Of a stretch of DNA of 64,000 nt, positions 28,801 to 34,739 are shown piece by piece. The notes below the pieces were generated by a model that was not told where the DNA came from, ran no database searches, and saw only the letters and a program-made list of their open reading frames with translations. Positions within the stretch are counted from its first letter, which is position 1. Every line of letters starts with the position of its first letter. The translations under genes were made by a program, and so were the position numbers. The stretch is from Owenia fusiformis (taxonomy: Eukaryota > Annelida > Polychaeta > Sabellida > Oweniidae): assembly GCA_903813345.2 (NCBI GenBank), contig CAIIXF020000008.1:35550867-35614866 (forward strand), in the 5' to 3' direction.

Positions 28801-31800
28801 TACTTAATATATTCCAGGTAACTGCTTTACAAAATTATTGTGCATTGTGAATCTTCATTTTCTATCTGATAAATATTTTCCTCCGCAAACTTTATTTTCA
28901 TAGAACACATGATGAATCTTTTATTCAACATTCTCAATTTTGCATCAAATATGTTTCAAGAATTTTTATCCCTGGCTCACTATGAAGGACATTTAAATAA
29001 GTCATGGGAAAGTAGGTCATAAGAAAGAGGAGCACTGGGTTCCACCCATTCCAATGATGCAGGTTTTGTGCTAATTTTGAATATCTTTATGGTACTTTTA
29101 CAGGTAATGGGTTAATGGCTTTAGCAAATTGCAGCAATGTCATAGTTAGTGTTTTTGGTCAAAGTAGGTTGCTAAATCACTAAAGAGAAATCATGAATCT
29201 TATATCATAAATGTGTTTTAAATCAACTTGTTTACCTGAAAATAAAATGTTGTCACAGCTTTTCTGATGCTGATGTACCCGAATGGTGTCTAATTCATAA
29301 TGAAATAAATGAAATCATTGTGGTATGTATGTGGAGTCTAGTTGCCTTATAATAATACATTTACTTTAGTACATGGATTCTCTCCTAATATAATATTATT
29401 CCCTTATAAATATCCAAACTTTAATCAAAAGCAGTTTCAAAATTATCGTATATTGTATTTCACCTAAAATATCGTATATGGTATAAGAGCTGTGAAAAAT
29501 ATTGTATATGGTGAAAAAATATTGTATATGGTATAAGAGAGCTGAAAAATATTGTATATGCATTTCCAAGACCCTCTATACACCCCCCCCTTTAGCGTGC
29601 GGGTGTAAAAACAAAATTTCGTAATTAGTTTGATTCAGAATTTTCGGGTCACGCAAATAGCTACGCGAAATGCATAGTGGGAAAATATTGACCAATCAAA
29701 TGTTGTCCTTTTTGATTGCTTTTTCAGTATATATTTGCGAACGTTCTGATTCAAAGAGCGAACCGCGAAAGGGAGAATTGGGAAACTTCCTGGCAGATTA
29801 TTTAGTCTAAATTCTACATCTGCTGAAGACCAACATAATCAAAAATATCAACATATACTAGATATCTGGTAGCGAGGTTAATAATGAAACAACTTTAGTA
29901 ACTGCTTACTCGAAAACTTGCATGTCCAAATAGAAATATGATGCGATGTCTACATTTTTATGATATTAAGTCTTCAAAAAATAAAAACTATTATACACAT
30001 AAAAAGATAAACGCTCTTCTCCAAGATTTTGATAATCCTAAATAAATCTAACTACGAATACAACTTGTTATCAGTTCCTAACCCATTGTAATTGAGGAGA
30101 AAATGGGAAAATTTGGATATAAAGTGAAGTAGCATCTCTCATCATGTTGTAAAGACATTTTGCGCCCCCCCCCTCCATCCCCCCTCCCCCTCCGTCCCAT
30201 TTTAATTATTTCCGATTATTTTTTATACAACGTATGGAAACGTATTTTGTAAAGTCATTAAGGTCATTAATTTTATGATGATAATGTCACTTACAAATAT
30301 TTATTGCAGGTTGTGTAGACCGTTGATGCTTGATTTAAAGCAAAAACATTGACTTTTGCACGTTGGTGGCGTTGCGCCTTTTTTAATAGATCTTATACCT
30401 AAGAAGAGAATCGGCTAAAAAAAATCGTAGAATACGTGACATATTTTACCATACCGTGCGCCTATTTGTTTAGCAATTAAATCATAAACCTTTTCTTGAA
30501 AAAATAATTTTTGCAGATTTGTTCATTTTTCTACCAGAAATTGCTTGCTCCCCCCCTCCGTCCCATTTTCACGATCACCGGGTGTGTCTATATTGAGCTG
30601 AATAGTACACAGGAACCTGTATCAGCACCTGACATCTATTGATTGATCGCCAAACCTGTAATAATGAGCTTTTATTCTTTATTCTTCTATTATTTAGTCT
30701 AGTCTAGGGTATTATTCTTCCAGGTTGGGCCACCAATAGATGTCAGGTGTTGATACAAGTTCCTGTGAAAGTAGAATCTAGTAGTAGATCTACATAGATC
30801 TATCCTTGGCCCTAGTTCAACGTCGTTAAACTCAATAACGGCGTTCTTTATTATTAGGAATTTTCTTGGGGCCATTATTGAGTTTAACCTCCATGCTATT
30901 CTTTCCTTTGATGCAAGTTGTGGATCTATCGAACCCACTTTTCCTCGCTAATATGACACTGATACTTAACAATAATATAAAACCACATTTCATCAGGCGA
31001 TTTCACATAATATTATTGTGTTAAATGTTCATTTTTAATCGTAAAATGAGTCTTATTCTTACCAATTTATGAGACGAATATTTCAACCGGCAATGTCTGT
31101 CTGTGCGTCGCCAAAGTAAACTTGGTCAGCGAAACGAAATTGTTCTTCAATATTGATATTTATTATAACCATCCAGTATGACACGAATCTTTGCTTTATT
31201 CAAACAGCGCGTGTATTCACCCAAGTTTACTCTATTGTTATTTATAAAAACTTTAAAAAGCAATACTCGCAACATTATTGATGCATTTGATTACTGGTAA
31301 TTTCAGCTCAAAGAAATATAGATGTCATTGATTGTGCTAGATTGTGATTGTGTTGAATAATTGTGCCTAAATATTAAATTATGGTAATTGTTCATGGTTT
31401 TCTGCTTGCAAAAACGTACCTAGGAATACACTCAATTGTTTATAACTGGGATCATGTATTTTACTCAGCATACATGCTTTGTAACAATTGTTACATTTTA
31501 ATAACTTCAATGTGGTGATGTATTGTGATAAGATTACATGTACAGTGATCTCCCCATGTCACTTTTACCGGGGGGTCCCCCTACTTGAAACCAAAGGCCC
31601 CCCAGTTGGCACCCAGTTGGCATCTGCACTTCAACTTCTGATTTAAAGAATGAGTGAAGTAAGCACCTACACTGAGATATTGTGAGCGTAGCGAGTGCTG
31701 ATTTTTTTAGACTTGAAATCTTGCACCCAGTTGAAAAATTTTTTTGGGGAGAACACTGATGTATAAGCATGGTTGTTTTATTCCTAGCTCTTAAATGTAT

Positions 31801-33259
31801 GATGTTCTTAATAAAATCAAACAGAAGTTTTGTTTATGCTATTTTATAAAACATATTTTTCTACAATGATATTTCATTTACTCAATGAGAGAAAAGTTAA
31901 ACACATGTGTTTTATCACGATATTGGAGCAAGTAAATGTACTTTTAACCTATACTTCACACCTGATTTATCTCGATACCTCCAAATCTGATTTTTTCAAA
32001 TCAACACTTTTCAGCTTTTTTCGATCTCATTACTCTAATGTTAAAAAACCTTACTTGATCGTCATTAAACATTCAGTCAAAATGATGTCATACTATCTAG
32101 TATTTGAAATGTACATGTAAAAGTACATCAAGAAATATTGCTTCAAATATTGTTGATCAATTTTGAAAAATTTTTGTTTTGGAAAATGTAAATGCTACTA
32201 CGGGGAGATTCAACATATAAACTCACAAAAAGTGAAATATGTTTTCTTGTATTGGACAGATAATATTTTCTTTTACATTATTTTAATTTGCATAACTATG
32301 TCATGCTATGTGACCTGAATGAGCCACCTGGTGGTGAAACTGGTAACTACCTACTCGCATCTGAGTTATTACAATGGGAAATCACTGACTTTCTGGGAGA
32401 GAAAACTTTGGCACAATATATATTTAAACATGTTAAGAAAAATATCTAATTATTCAGTATCACATGCTTGGGTCTGTCCAAAGATGTTGAAAGCTTTAGC
32501 ATTTTAGCCAGAAATTTACCATAATTCTGAAAATAAAACAGGAAAAAAAGTAGGAAACTTAATCATGTTTATCGCAAGCCTCCTACAGTATTACAATATT
32601 TTGTACTTATATATAGGATAACCGGGGTTCGTTTCGTTTTATGAACTTGTTTCGTTCAGTGTTGCTAACGGCGGTTTATTCCTGAAAGGATTTGCCATTT
32701 CGATGTTACCGGAACCAGAACAGAGTTTTCTAAACTAAGAAAAAGCCTTCTCCCAACATTTTCATAATTATACATCGATGAGGTTACAGGGGGGTATGTG
32801 ATGATTTGTATTTATTCATAAGGTATGTATGCATGCGTTGATCACATTATTTCTGTAACGATACCATCTTATTACGGTTTAATTAGTTCCGCATGTCGAA
32901 ACCTGCTGAACGATTAAATGATCGCATCAAGGGCAAAATCATCATGGAAGTTAGACCTAGCCGGGGCCATAAGACATGTCAGATAAGAAACGAGGCCCAG
33001 GCTAGGTCTAATGTTGTTGGACTATCCTTTGCCCATGTACTGAATGCAACTTACCCAAGTGTTTAGTGAATCCTGAATAATACAGCATTCTCTCAGTGGT
33101 TGTCGTTTTTCCAGCATCTATGTGAGCTATTATCCCAATGTTACGAATTTTAGTGATGTCCATGGAGTTCTCTCCACTTTTTTCTGGTGTTTTGAATTTT
33201 GAAATCCATCTTCTTGTGTTTTGAATGCATTTTCTCAATAATAAACTTCTAAAATACAT
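4566..33259 (-). CDS. GFM2: Mitochondrial elongation factor G2 / ribosome-releasing factor 2, complete 7-exon gene, 742 aa
   Basis: A translational GTPase of the mitochondrial matrix; family members work with mitochondrial RRF to split post-termination 55S ribosomes. Exons (minus): 33055-33259, 22537-22665, 21914-21994, 18852-19651, 6240-6819, 5294-5460, 4566-4832. All introns are GT-AG and all phases match, giving 2229 nt. Residues 1-22 are Arg/Lys-rich and acid-free, a typical targeting peptide. G1 is AHIDAGKT (45-52), G2 RGIT (87-90), G3 DTPGH (109-113), G4 NKLD (163-166), G5 near GSSLKN. Domain II is in exon 4, domain III ([12 protein letters not shown]) in exon 5, domain IV in exons 5-6, domain V ([18 protein letters not shown]) in exon 7. 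Human GFM2 is about 780 aa, so length is normal. Start chosen at the first ATG upstream of the targeting sequence. GFM1 is less likely: the long [12 protein letters not shown] linker and exon order match GFM2. Confidence 0.95.
5294..5460 (-). CDS. GFM2: GFM2 exon 6: domain IV
   Basis: 167 bp, acceptor TTTCAG and donor GAG|GTAAAG. Reads [19 protein letters not shown] and ends LLQPMMAIE, the end of domain IV. Confidence 0.93.
5645..5772 (-). mobile_element. tRNA-derived SINE-like element in GFM2 intron 5
   Basis: The plus strand contains an A-box-like TAGTTCAGCGGTAG (about 5656-5669) and a B-box-like GGATTCGATTC in a 5-bp TCCCG/CGGGA stem near 5695-5715, with a CTAACGC segment resembling a tRNA-Val anticodon arm. 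About 50 bp further is an A-rich tail (AAATACAATACAATAAAA). The acceptor ends do not pair, so it is not a working tRNA. The order A box, B box, A-rich tail puts the element in the plus orientation; no TSD was resolved, and the strand field should be read as the host intron's strand. Confidence 0.45.
5830..6231. other. GFM2 intron 5, remainder
   Basis: AT-rich intron sequence. Part (about 5940-6110) repeats a motif found again near 24140-24310 (AAAATGCC..TACGGTA.ACCGAAC, then TCACGCAT..GTCC-type words), so it is a degraded dispersed repeat. Confidence 0.4.
6240..6819 (-). CDS. GFM2: GFM2 exon 5: end of domain II, domain III, start of domain IV
   Basis: Acceptor TTTTTTCAG|ACT, donor CAAG|GTAAAT. 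Encodes TKTGDT, the GFM2-type basic linker, [40 protein letters not shown] and AYRETI. Confidence 0.96.
7125..8135. repeat. Degenerate tandem repeat block in GFM2 intron 4
   Basis: Short words (GGGTAGAGTAGTTAGAATGTA, here 21 b written as GGGTAGAGTAGTT then AGAATGTA, and AAGTTATTATATTTTGGG) alternate throughout. A higher-order unit of about 500 bp is visible: the segment with TAGACATGGTAAAATTTCC occurs near 7338 and again near 7837, followed by the same words. Confidence 0.8.
8633..9385. repeat. Tandem duplication of about 380 bp of a dispersed repeat
   Basis: The words TATAATTTTTTGCC, ACAAAATTATTTCATAC, CATGGCTTTTTACAATGCAGG and AATAGGCGAGCTTTTGAA occur in the same order at about 8669-8850 and 9048-9230. 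Each copy ends in a GACAGACGGAC-type stretch and the second in TGTGAGCTAATAAA. These are features of an interspersed repeat common in bivalve-like genomes (recollection, not checked). Open frames inside are not conserved between the copies. Confidence 0.65.
9990..10770. repeat. Palindrome-rich dispersed repeat family
   Basis: Many copies of GCAGATATAATATATC and of CCCTCGGGA words in both orientations, including the hairpin AGATATAATATATCT at 10588-10602. Related pieces lie at 1-60 and 15655-15775. They look like fragments of one structured repeat; I could not fix its ends. Confidence 0.45.
10771..11512. other. Intron sequence upstream of exostosin-like gene 1
   Basis: AT-rich, no supported exon. 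The last 45 bp before the ATG (TTGTATTTCCAAC..ACTACCATGA) matches the sequence preceding the ATG of the inverted paralog at 18310, so the duplication includes some 5' sequence. Confidence 0.5.
11513..13135 (+). CDS. Exostosin-like (GT47) type II membrane glycosyltransferase, copy 1, 540 aa
   Basis: Single-exon gene within GFM2 intron 4, antisense to GFM2. A short cytosolic tail (MKTAFIKG) is followed by a membrane anchor (about residues 9-27, rich in Ile/Leu/Val) and a long polar stem (28-155), the layout of Golgi enzymes. The exostosin domain begins at [13 protein letters not shown] (about 162) and includes [45 protein letters not shown] and, near 419-446, the family signature [15 protein letters not shown] with GCIPVIF. 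GT47 enzymes use UDP-sugars to build glycans; the exact sugar is unknown. Compared with copy 2 the stem is about 60 residues longer and the last 20 residues are unrelated after GNGED, so the C-terminus may be altered. Confidence 0.9.
   Translation: MKTAFIKGVIIIIIVWTAILLLVYQLKILNLQHLTIPFTGKINIRNIESRETVWNNQTFKAEETSKSRVIIDQKLNLEKSVTAKSIGKNEVRNRTIGTEKNFISLKSSKKNEDGEQIRSINSSLKHETYGTEVQLTFRSKNQNIFDNAYQLDITNLRVYVYELDPGFNLDAIDCLNKRPKNYTHGAGCHYDENRGYGRADGEFGRGVKIFKQCQHGIEVIFHNKLLKSPYMTENPDDADLFFVPYYASLICFCQENVKHSDTAIWEVLKASKPYIQKKPHFFAIGVPQRDLFSNPKWTPHCHFLRNRTQLDFVKYAHIESNPLLKDGIDIPRESYIHFISPDVAFPRIKKDILVFMAGKPLGKSLRKILIRQITDKTGNNSWKIGTYFDLTPGKKSCWDSASLKLSKIKCLLKSAQRSIFCLQPPGDTPTRKSFYDMMLTGCIPVIFTYHPTYFYPFQNLIKYNYPFNYDNFTVYIKEERITKQGENIIDILSKIPRDKIMSMQEHLKMIAKYFQYGTYGNGEDFSKQICNNNGVFKDPN
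13415..13420 (+). terminator. Candidate polyadenylation signal for exostosin-like gene 1
   Basis: AATAAA 280 nt past the stop codon, the first clear hexamer on the plus strand. Confidence 0.35.
13421..15838. other. Gene-free intron sequence between the two exostosin-like genes
   Basis: No supported exon. It contains a fragment of the CAGGGTG-type repeat near 13829 (compare the complete element at 51287), a GACAGACGGAC-type stretch at about 14010, and a CCCTCGG-palindrome repeat at 15655-15775. Confidence 0.5.
15843..16447. mobile_element. Foldback/MITE with TTAA target duplication
   Basis: TTAA at 15839-15842 and 16448-16451 flank termini AGGAATATTCCTTGCCA and its complement. Arms of roughly 215 bp pair imperfectly (GCTGCCATCTTTTAAGAT and AACTCTCAAC are matched on the right arm). 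TTAA duplications are the piggyBac signature, although the termini are not the usual piggyBac ends. No coding capacity. Confidence 0.65.
16531..16726. mobile_element. Short MITE with CAGGCCCGTAGCCAG termini
   Basis: Starts CAGGCCCGTAGCCAG and ends CTGGCTACGGGCCTG, with CTATG repeated on both sides. The interior has C/G runs (CCCCCCTGG). Relatives occur at 24336-24517 and 60190-60368 and, more degraded, at 22716-22860. Confidence 0.75.
16871..18310 (-). CDS. Exostosin-like (GT47) type II membrane glycosyltransferase, copy 2, 479 aa
   Basis: Intronless paralog of the gene at 11513, in the same GFM2 intron but on the other strand (same strand as GFM2), the two 3' ends facing each other. It has a cytosolic MRPTFIKR tail, a hydrophobic anchor (about 9-28), a short stem to about residue 84, then the exostosin domain from [13 protein letters not shown], with [31 protein letters not shown], the [15 protein letters not shown] signature and GCIPVIF. 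It keeps a longer conventional C-terminus ([12 protein letters not shown]). Identity to copy 1 is very high in two blocks and much lower between them. Start ATG at 18308-18310 aligns with the start of copy 1. Donor sugar unknown; Golgi location inferred. Confidence 0.9.
   Translation of the reverse strand: MRPTFIKRAIIIIIVWMVILILIYQLKILKLQHYNVPPEGKINKRIIERGTFWNNQTFKTELRETLKSREGTKAIKYLTHVLDITNLRVYVYELDPKFNLDALDCLNKRPKNYTHGAGCHYDENRGYGRADGEFGRGVKIFKQCQHGIEVVFHNKLLKSPYMTENPDEADLFFVPYYASLICFCQENVKHSDTAIWEVLKASRPYIQKKPHFFAIGVPQVDLFSNPHWTPNCHFLKKRLQSNFVKYAHIEFSPLFKDGINVPRESYIHFNTTGVKFPRINKDILVFMAGKPLKNSLRKILIRQLNDKRGKNSKKNGTYFDWNQAKKFCKDSAAKELSQIRCLLKSAQRSVFCLQPPGDTATRKSFFDTMLTGCIPVIFTHHPTYFYPFQNLIKYNYPFNYDNFTVYIKEERITKQGENIIDILSKIPRDKIRSMQEHLKVIAKYFQYGTYGNGEDAFTMSLRTILTEFNIEGKFLKKQT
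18311..18851. other. GFM2 intron 4, 5' part
   Basis: Upstream region of exostosin-like copy 2. No gene or clear regulatory element seen. Confidence 0.4.
18852..19651 (-). CDS. GFM2: GFM2 exon 4: NKxD motif, G' region and domain II
   Basis: 800 bp, the largest exon. It starts [19 protein letters not shown], then NKLD (G4), the G' insertion, [13 protein letters not shown], and the domain II barrel ([21 protein letters not shown]). Donor AAGAAG|GTGAGT, phase 0. Confidence 0.96.
20110..20830. repeat. Degenerate 50-60 bp tandem repeat in GFM2 intron 3
   Basis: The unit combines CAAGCCCTTATGTACCCCTC, TCACAAACACATTATACAAG and ATAGTCTCCCAT. About ten or more imperfect copies; point changes and short deletions break any frame. 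Confidence 0.85.
20840..21913. other. GFM2 intron 3, remainder
   Basis: AT-rich intron sequence with no supported exon or recognisable element. Confidence 0.4.
21914..21994 (-). CDS. GFM2: GFM2 exon 3: switch II region
   Basis: An 81-bp exon, phase 1-1, acceptor TTTCAG and donor GCTG|GTAATA. It reads [20 protein letters not shown] and ends in the conserved DGSAG. Confidence 0.95.
22537..22665 (-). CDS. GFM2: GFM2 exon 2: switch I / G2 and start of G3
   Basis: Acceptor TTCCAG|GTGAC, donor CCTG|GTAAGT. It encodes GDVDDGDTV through QERDRGIT to the DTPG motif, which is split over the junction with exon 3. Confidence 0.95.
22716..22860. mobile_element. Degraded MITE related to the CAGGCCCGTAGCCAG family
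   Basis: Begins near GGGCATAGCGAGG and ends CCTGGTTATGCCCCTG, with C-rich interior including GAACCCCTATTT. It lies 51 bp upstream of GFM2 exon 2 in intron 1. Confidence 0.5.
22867..23560. other. GFM2 intron 1, 3' part
   Basis: No exon seen. About 23485-23530 resembles the edge of a CCAGG..GGGGGC type dispersed repeat. Confidence 0.35.
23530..23790. mobile_element. Single arm of the foldback family seen complete at 53591-54349
   Basis: TTTTAGCTATTATTCAGTCAC, GAACTAGTTGAATTGACTGG (a 20-b word) and TTTGTCATTTCCTG occur in the same order as in the right arm at 54100-54345. The opposite arm is absent. Confidence 0.7.
23827..23896. repeat. Hairpin-forming 70-bp dispersed sequence, copy 1
   Basis: Contains GGGGCCATAAGACGTGTCAG, ATAAGAAACGAGGCCCC and GTCTAATGTTGTTGGACTA. 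A second copy lies at 32955-33025, 30 bp from the GFM2 exon 1 donor. In both, the flanks of the conserved core can pair. Confidence 0.6.
24336..24517. mobile_element. CAGGCCCGTAGCCAG MITE, second copy
   Basis: Same terminal sequences as 16531-16726, with a different relative orientation of the interior (GGGGGGTTCACTTTGGCAAA). No clear target duplication. Confidence 0.7.
25042..25440. repeat. Tandem repeat of about 62 bp, 6 copies
   Basis: The unit contains TTACAATAAATACATATATT, GCACTAAATGTGAATTGCAA and ATGCATATGGTCGA; some copies lack the second half. Confidence 0.85.
26570..27482. mobile_element. 0.9-kb hairpin relative of the 6-kb element
   Basis: Two arms of about 410 bp in inverted orientation begin CACGCTCGGTGATC and end ATCACCGGGCGTG, each homologous to the TIRs of the 24538-30586 element (TGCAAATGCCAATGTTTTTG word). 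Flanks AGAAT and AGACT are a near 5-bp duplication. It lies within the 3.4-kb element. Confidence 0.7.
27630..28275. mobile_element. Hairpin element with arms of about 300 bp
   Basis: GTCATGTGTTGGATTTCGGC at the left pairs with the right end (CCAATATATGAC). GATTTGAACAGGTGCATATG, CCAATGCATTAACTCCAG and AGACAGGGAAGG are matched in the opposite arm. Open frames here are products of the hairpin. Exact ends not fixed. Confidence 0.65.
28446..28622. mobile_element. 177-bp MITE, CAGTAAAACC termini, TA duplication
   Basis: Starts CAGTAAAACCTGTCTTAGTG and ends CAAGTTTTACTG, flanked by TA on both sides (28444-28445, 28623-28624). The interior has repeats of TAGTGAACACCT. TA duplication suggests Tc1/mariner. 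A 3'-truncated relative begins at 52611. Confidence 0.75.
30600..31530. other. GFM2 intron 1 between transposons
   Basis: No exon. A small imperfect inverted repeat pairs CAGGAACCTGTATCAGCACC (30610) with sequence at 30729-30773. Confidence 0.4.
31542..31758. mobile_element. MITE with CAGTG(A/T)TCTCCCCA termini
   Basis: Starts CAGTGATCTCCCCATG and ends with the complement of CAGTGTTCTCCCCA. ATGTA abuts both ends. Contains GAGCGTAGCGAGTG. hAT-like ends but an apparent 5-bp duplication. Confidence 0.55.
31760..32954. other. GFM2 intron 1, 5' part
   Basis: AT-rich; no supported exon or element. Confidence 0.4.
32955..33025. repeat. Hairpin-forming 70-bp dispersed sequence, copy 2
   Basis: TTAGACCTAGCC pairs perfectly with GGCTAGGTCTAA around the core GGGGCCATAAGACATGTCAG; the core is shared with 23827-23896 while the stem ends differ. 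Located 30 bp downstream of the GFM2 exon 1 donor. Confidence 0.6.
33055..33259 (-). CDS. GFM2: GFM2 exon 1: targeting peptide and P-loop
   Basis: Codes for residues 1-68 plus one base. It contains the mitochondrial presequence and G1. The donor is TTGG|GTAAGT. The upstream codon TTG at 33263-33265 is in frame, but the ATG at 33257-33259 is the natural start. Confidence 0.93.
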
Positions 33260-33660
33260 GATCAAATGCGAGTTAATACCTTAATCACTTGTATAAGTGA
33301 AATGTTCTTCACACAAGGACTCTAGTTTATCCGATAACTCTGGAAAGAGTGCAACTATCTAAAAAATTAAATTTTTCACGGGCGCAGACATATTGAATCA
33401 CTCAATATTTCAAACTCAATCGACTTTCGTTAAAACAAAAAAATGATTAATTATATTCCATATATTTTCAAAATTGCAAGAAAGTACATTCCAACTAGTC
33501 TTTATGAAAACTTATTCCAAGAAATTCAAAATGAATTGAATCCTTCCATTATTTTAAATAAATTTAATGTTTTCGTTTTTGTGTCCAGTTTGCAGTAGAA
33601 AAATATTGTTCCCCGCGAAAATCGCAAGTATCTTCAATCCGATTTACTCTTCTTTCAGGT
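33260..33660. promoter_or_regulatory. Probable promoter interval between divergent GFM2 and the large plus-strand gene
   Basis: GFM2 starts at 33259 (minus) and the large gene runs the other way. The stretch has locally more CpG (CCCCGCGAAAATCGCAAG near 33611). A possible plus-strand donor, TTTCAG|GTAATA at 33658-33660, could end a non-coding first exon of the large gene. Position only; weak. Confidence 0.25.
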
Positions 33661-33784
33661 AATATATATCGTTCTTCATCTCATAATATCGGTTTCAAAT
33701 ACACTGTAATATTGGTAAGGCTTATAAATTAGCTTATTTGACGTTATTTTATCTGTCTTCTAAAAACTTTGAGTTTCATATTTG

Positions 33785-34115
33785 GGCAAATGGGGGGGGG
33801 GGTAGTCTAGCTAAAGATTGAGATTGTTAGGCTACTATACTTATAGATCTTTCTTAGATCTACCTTCAAGAACTTAGTACACATTCATGAATATATATTT
33901 CTCATGGGCCTAGCCAGGAGTGTAAGATCGATGGGTGTGATTGCAGTGATCAAACCACACTGGCGGATCGGGAGGGGGGGGTAGTATGTATCCAACAGAC
34001 CGAATATAATATTCGGTCTGAATTTATTCAGACGAAGGATACAGTCTAAGGGGGGGGGGGGGGGGTACAGGGGTTGGGGGGGTACAGGGGTTGGGGGGGG
34101 AGGGGCTTCCACTCA
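33785..34115. repeat. Low-complexity G-rich stretches
   Basis: Runs of 9-14 G at about 33791, 33972, 34051 and 34075-34105, with GTACAGGGGTTGGGGGG repeated. Potential G-quadruplex sequence on the plus strand. Confidence 0.7.
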
Positions 34116-34275
34116 AGATTGAAGGTTTTCCTGTCAGGCAACTGATTCTTCTCAACTTCATAGATCTGTCCATGTAGAAATTCCTAGGAATTTGCTGAGA
34201 CTAAATTTCCAGCGGCCTACTTTGCATATTTTCAATGTTTTGGGGGGTTTGTAGAAAAAACCGGGTACTGGGTAG

Positions 34276-34725
34276 TAGTGTTGTCGCGATTAATCGATAC
34301 AACGCGATATACATCGCCAAAGCTGGTTCTGGCGATGCATCGATGTCTGAAACAAAACATCGATGTTTTTAAAAAATTTAATTTGCTAAAAATCGCCCTT
34401 TCTTATTTTGACGCAAATTGCTTACCTTTTTTCATGTCTTATTTCATTTTCAAATGTTTTCTGATATTCTTTCGTTTTAAAACTGTTTTAGCTAGTCGAA
34501 ATGAACCATTAATCTAAAAAAATTACTTTACTTTCATTTCACCGTTACTATGTTCCCGGATGTACCAGCGTACTCTTATTAATTTGTTCTGTTCGATATT
34601 TTAGTGCATTAGCGTTCGATATTTCAGTGCATTTTTCTCGTACTTTTTCTCGATGTGCATCGATGTTTACTCCTGAAAATTGCCGATGCATCGATGTACG
34701 ATTATGGCACATCGCGACAACACTA
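34276..34725. mobile_element. hAT-type MITE, 450 bp, exact 8-bp TSD
   Basis: Termini TAGTGTTGTCGCGAT and ATCGCGACAACACTA are exact complements, flanked by CTGGGTAG at 34268-34275 and 34726-34733. The 8-bp duplication and the TIR type match hAT elements. The interior repeats GCATCGATGT in both orientations. No transposase frame. Confidence 0.88.
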
Positions 34726-34739
34726 CTGGGTAGTAAATC

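Larger units (their letters stand above)
26187..29590. mobile_element. 3.4-kb element with GGGGGGGGTGTATAGAG termini, nested in the 6-kb element
   Basis: Termini G8-TGTATAGAG at 26187 and its complement ending 29590 are flanked by TTTAGC on both sides (26181-26186 and 29591-29596). Inside each end are direct copies of an ATTGTATATGGTATAAGAG-like word. No transposase frame. Confidence 0.65.
24538..30586. mobile_element. 6-kb element with 420-bp TIRs and 5-bp TSD (outermost of a nest)
   Basis: The arms at about 24538-24960 and 30164-30586 are near-perfect reverse complements, with termini CACACCCGGTGATCGTGAAA. Both sides carry the 5-bp duplication TCTAT (24533-24537 and 30587-30591). CAC termini with a 5-bp TSD are known of Transib and RAG-related transposons; long TIRs are not typical of them, so this is only a hint. 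No transposase frame remains inside. Three further elements lie within. Confidence 0.75.
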
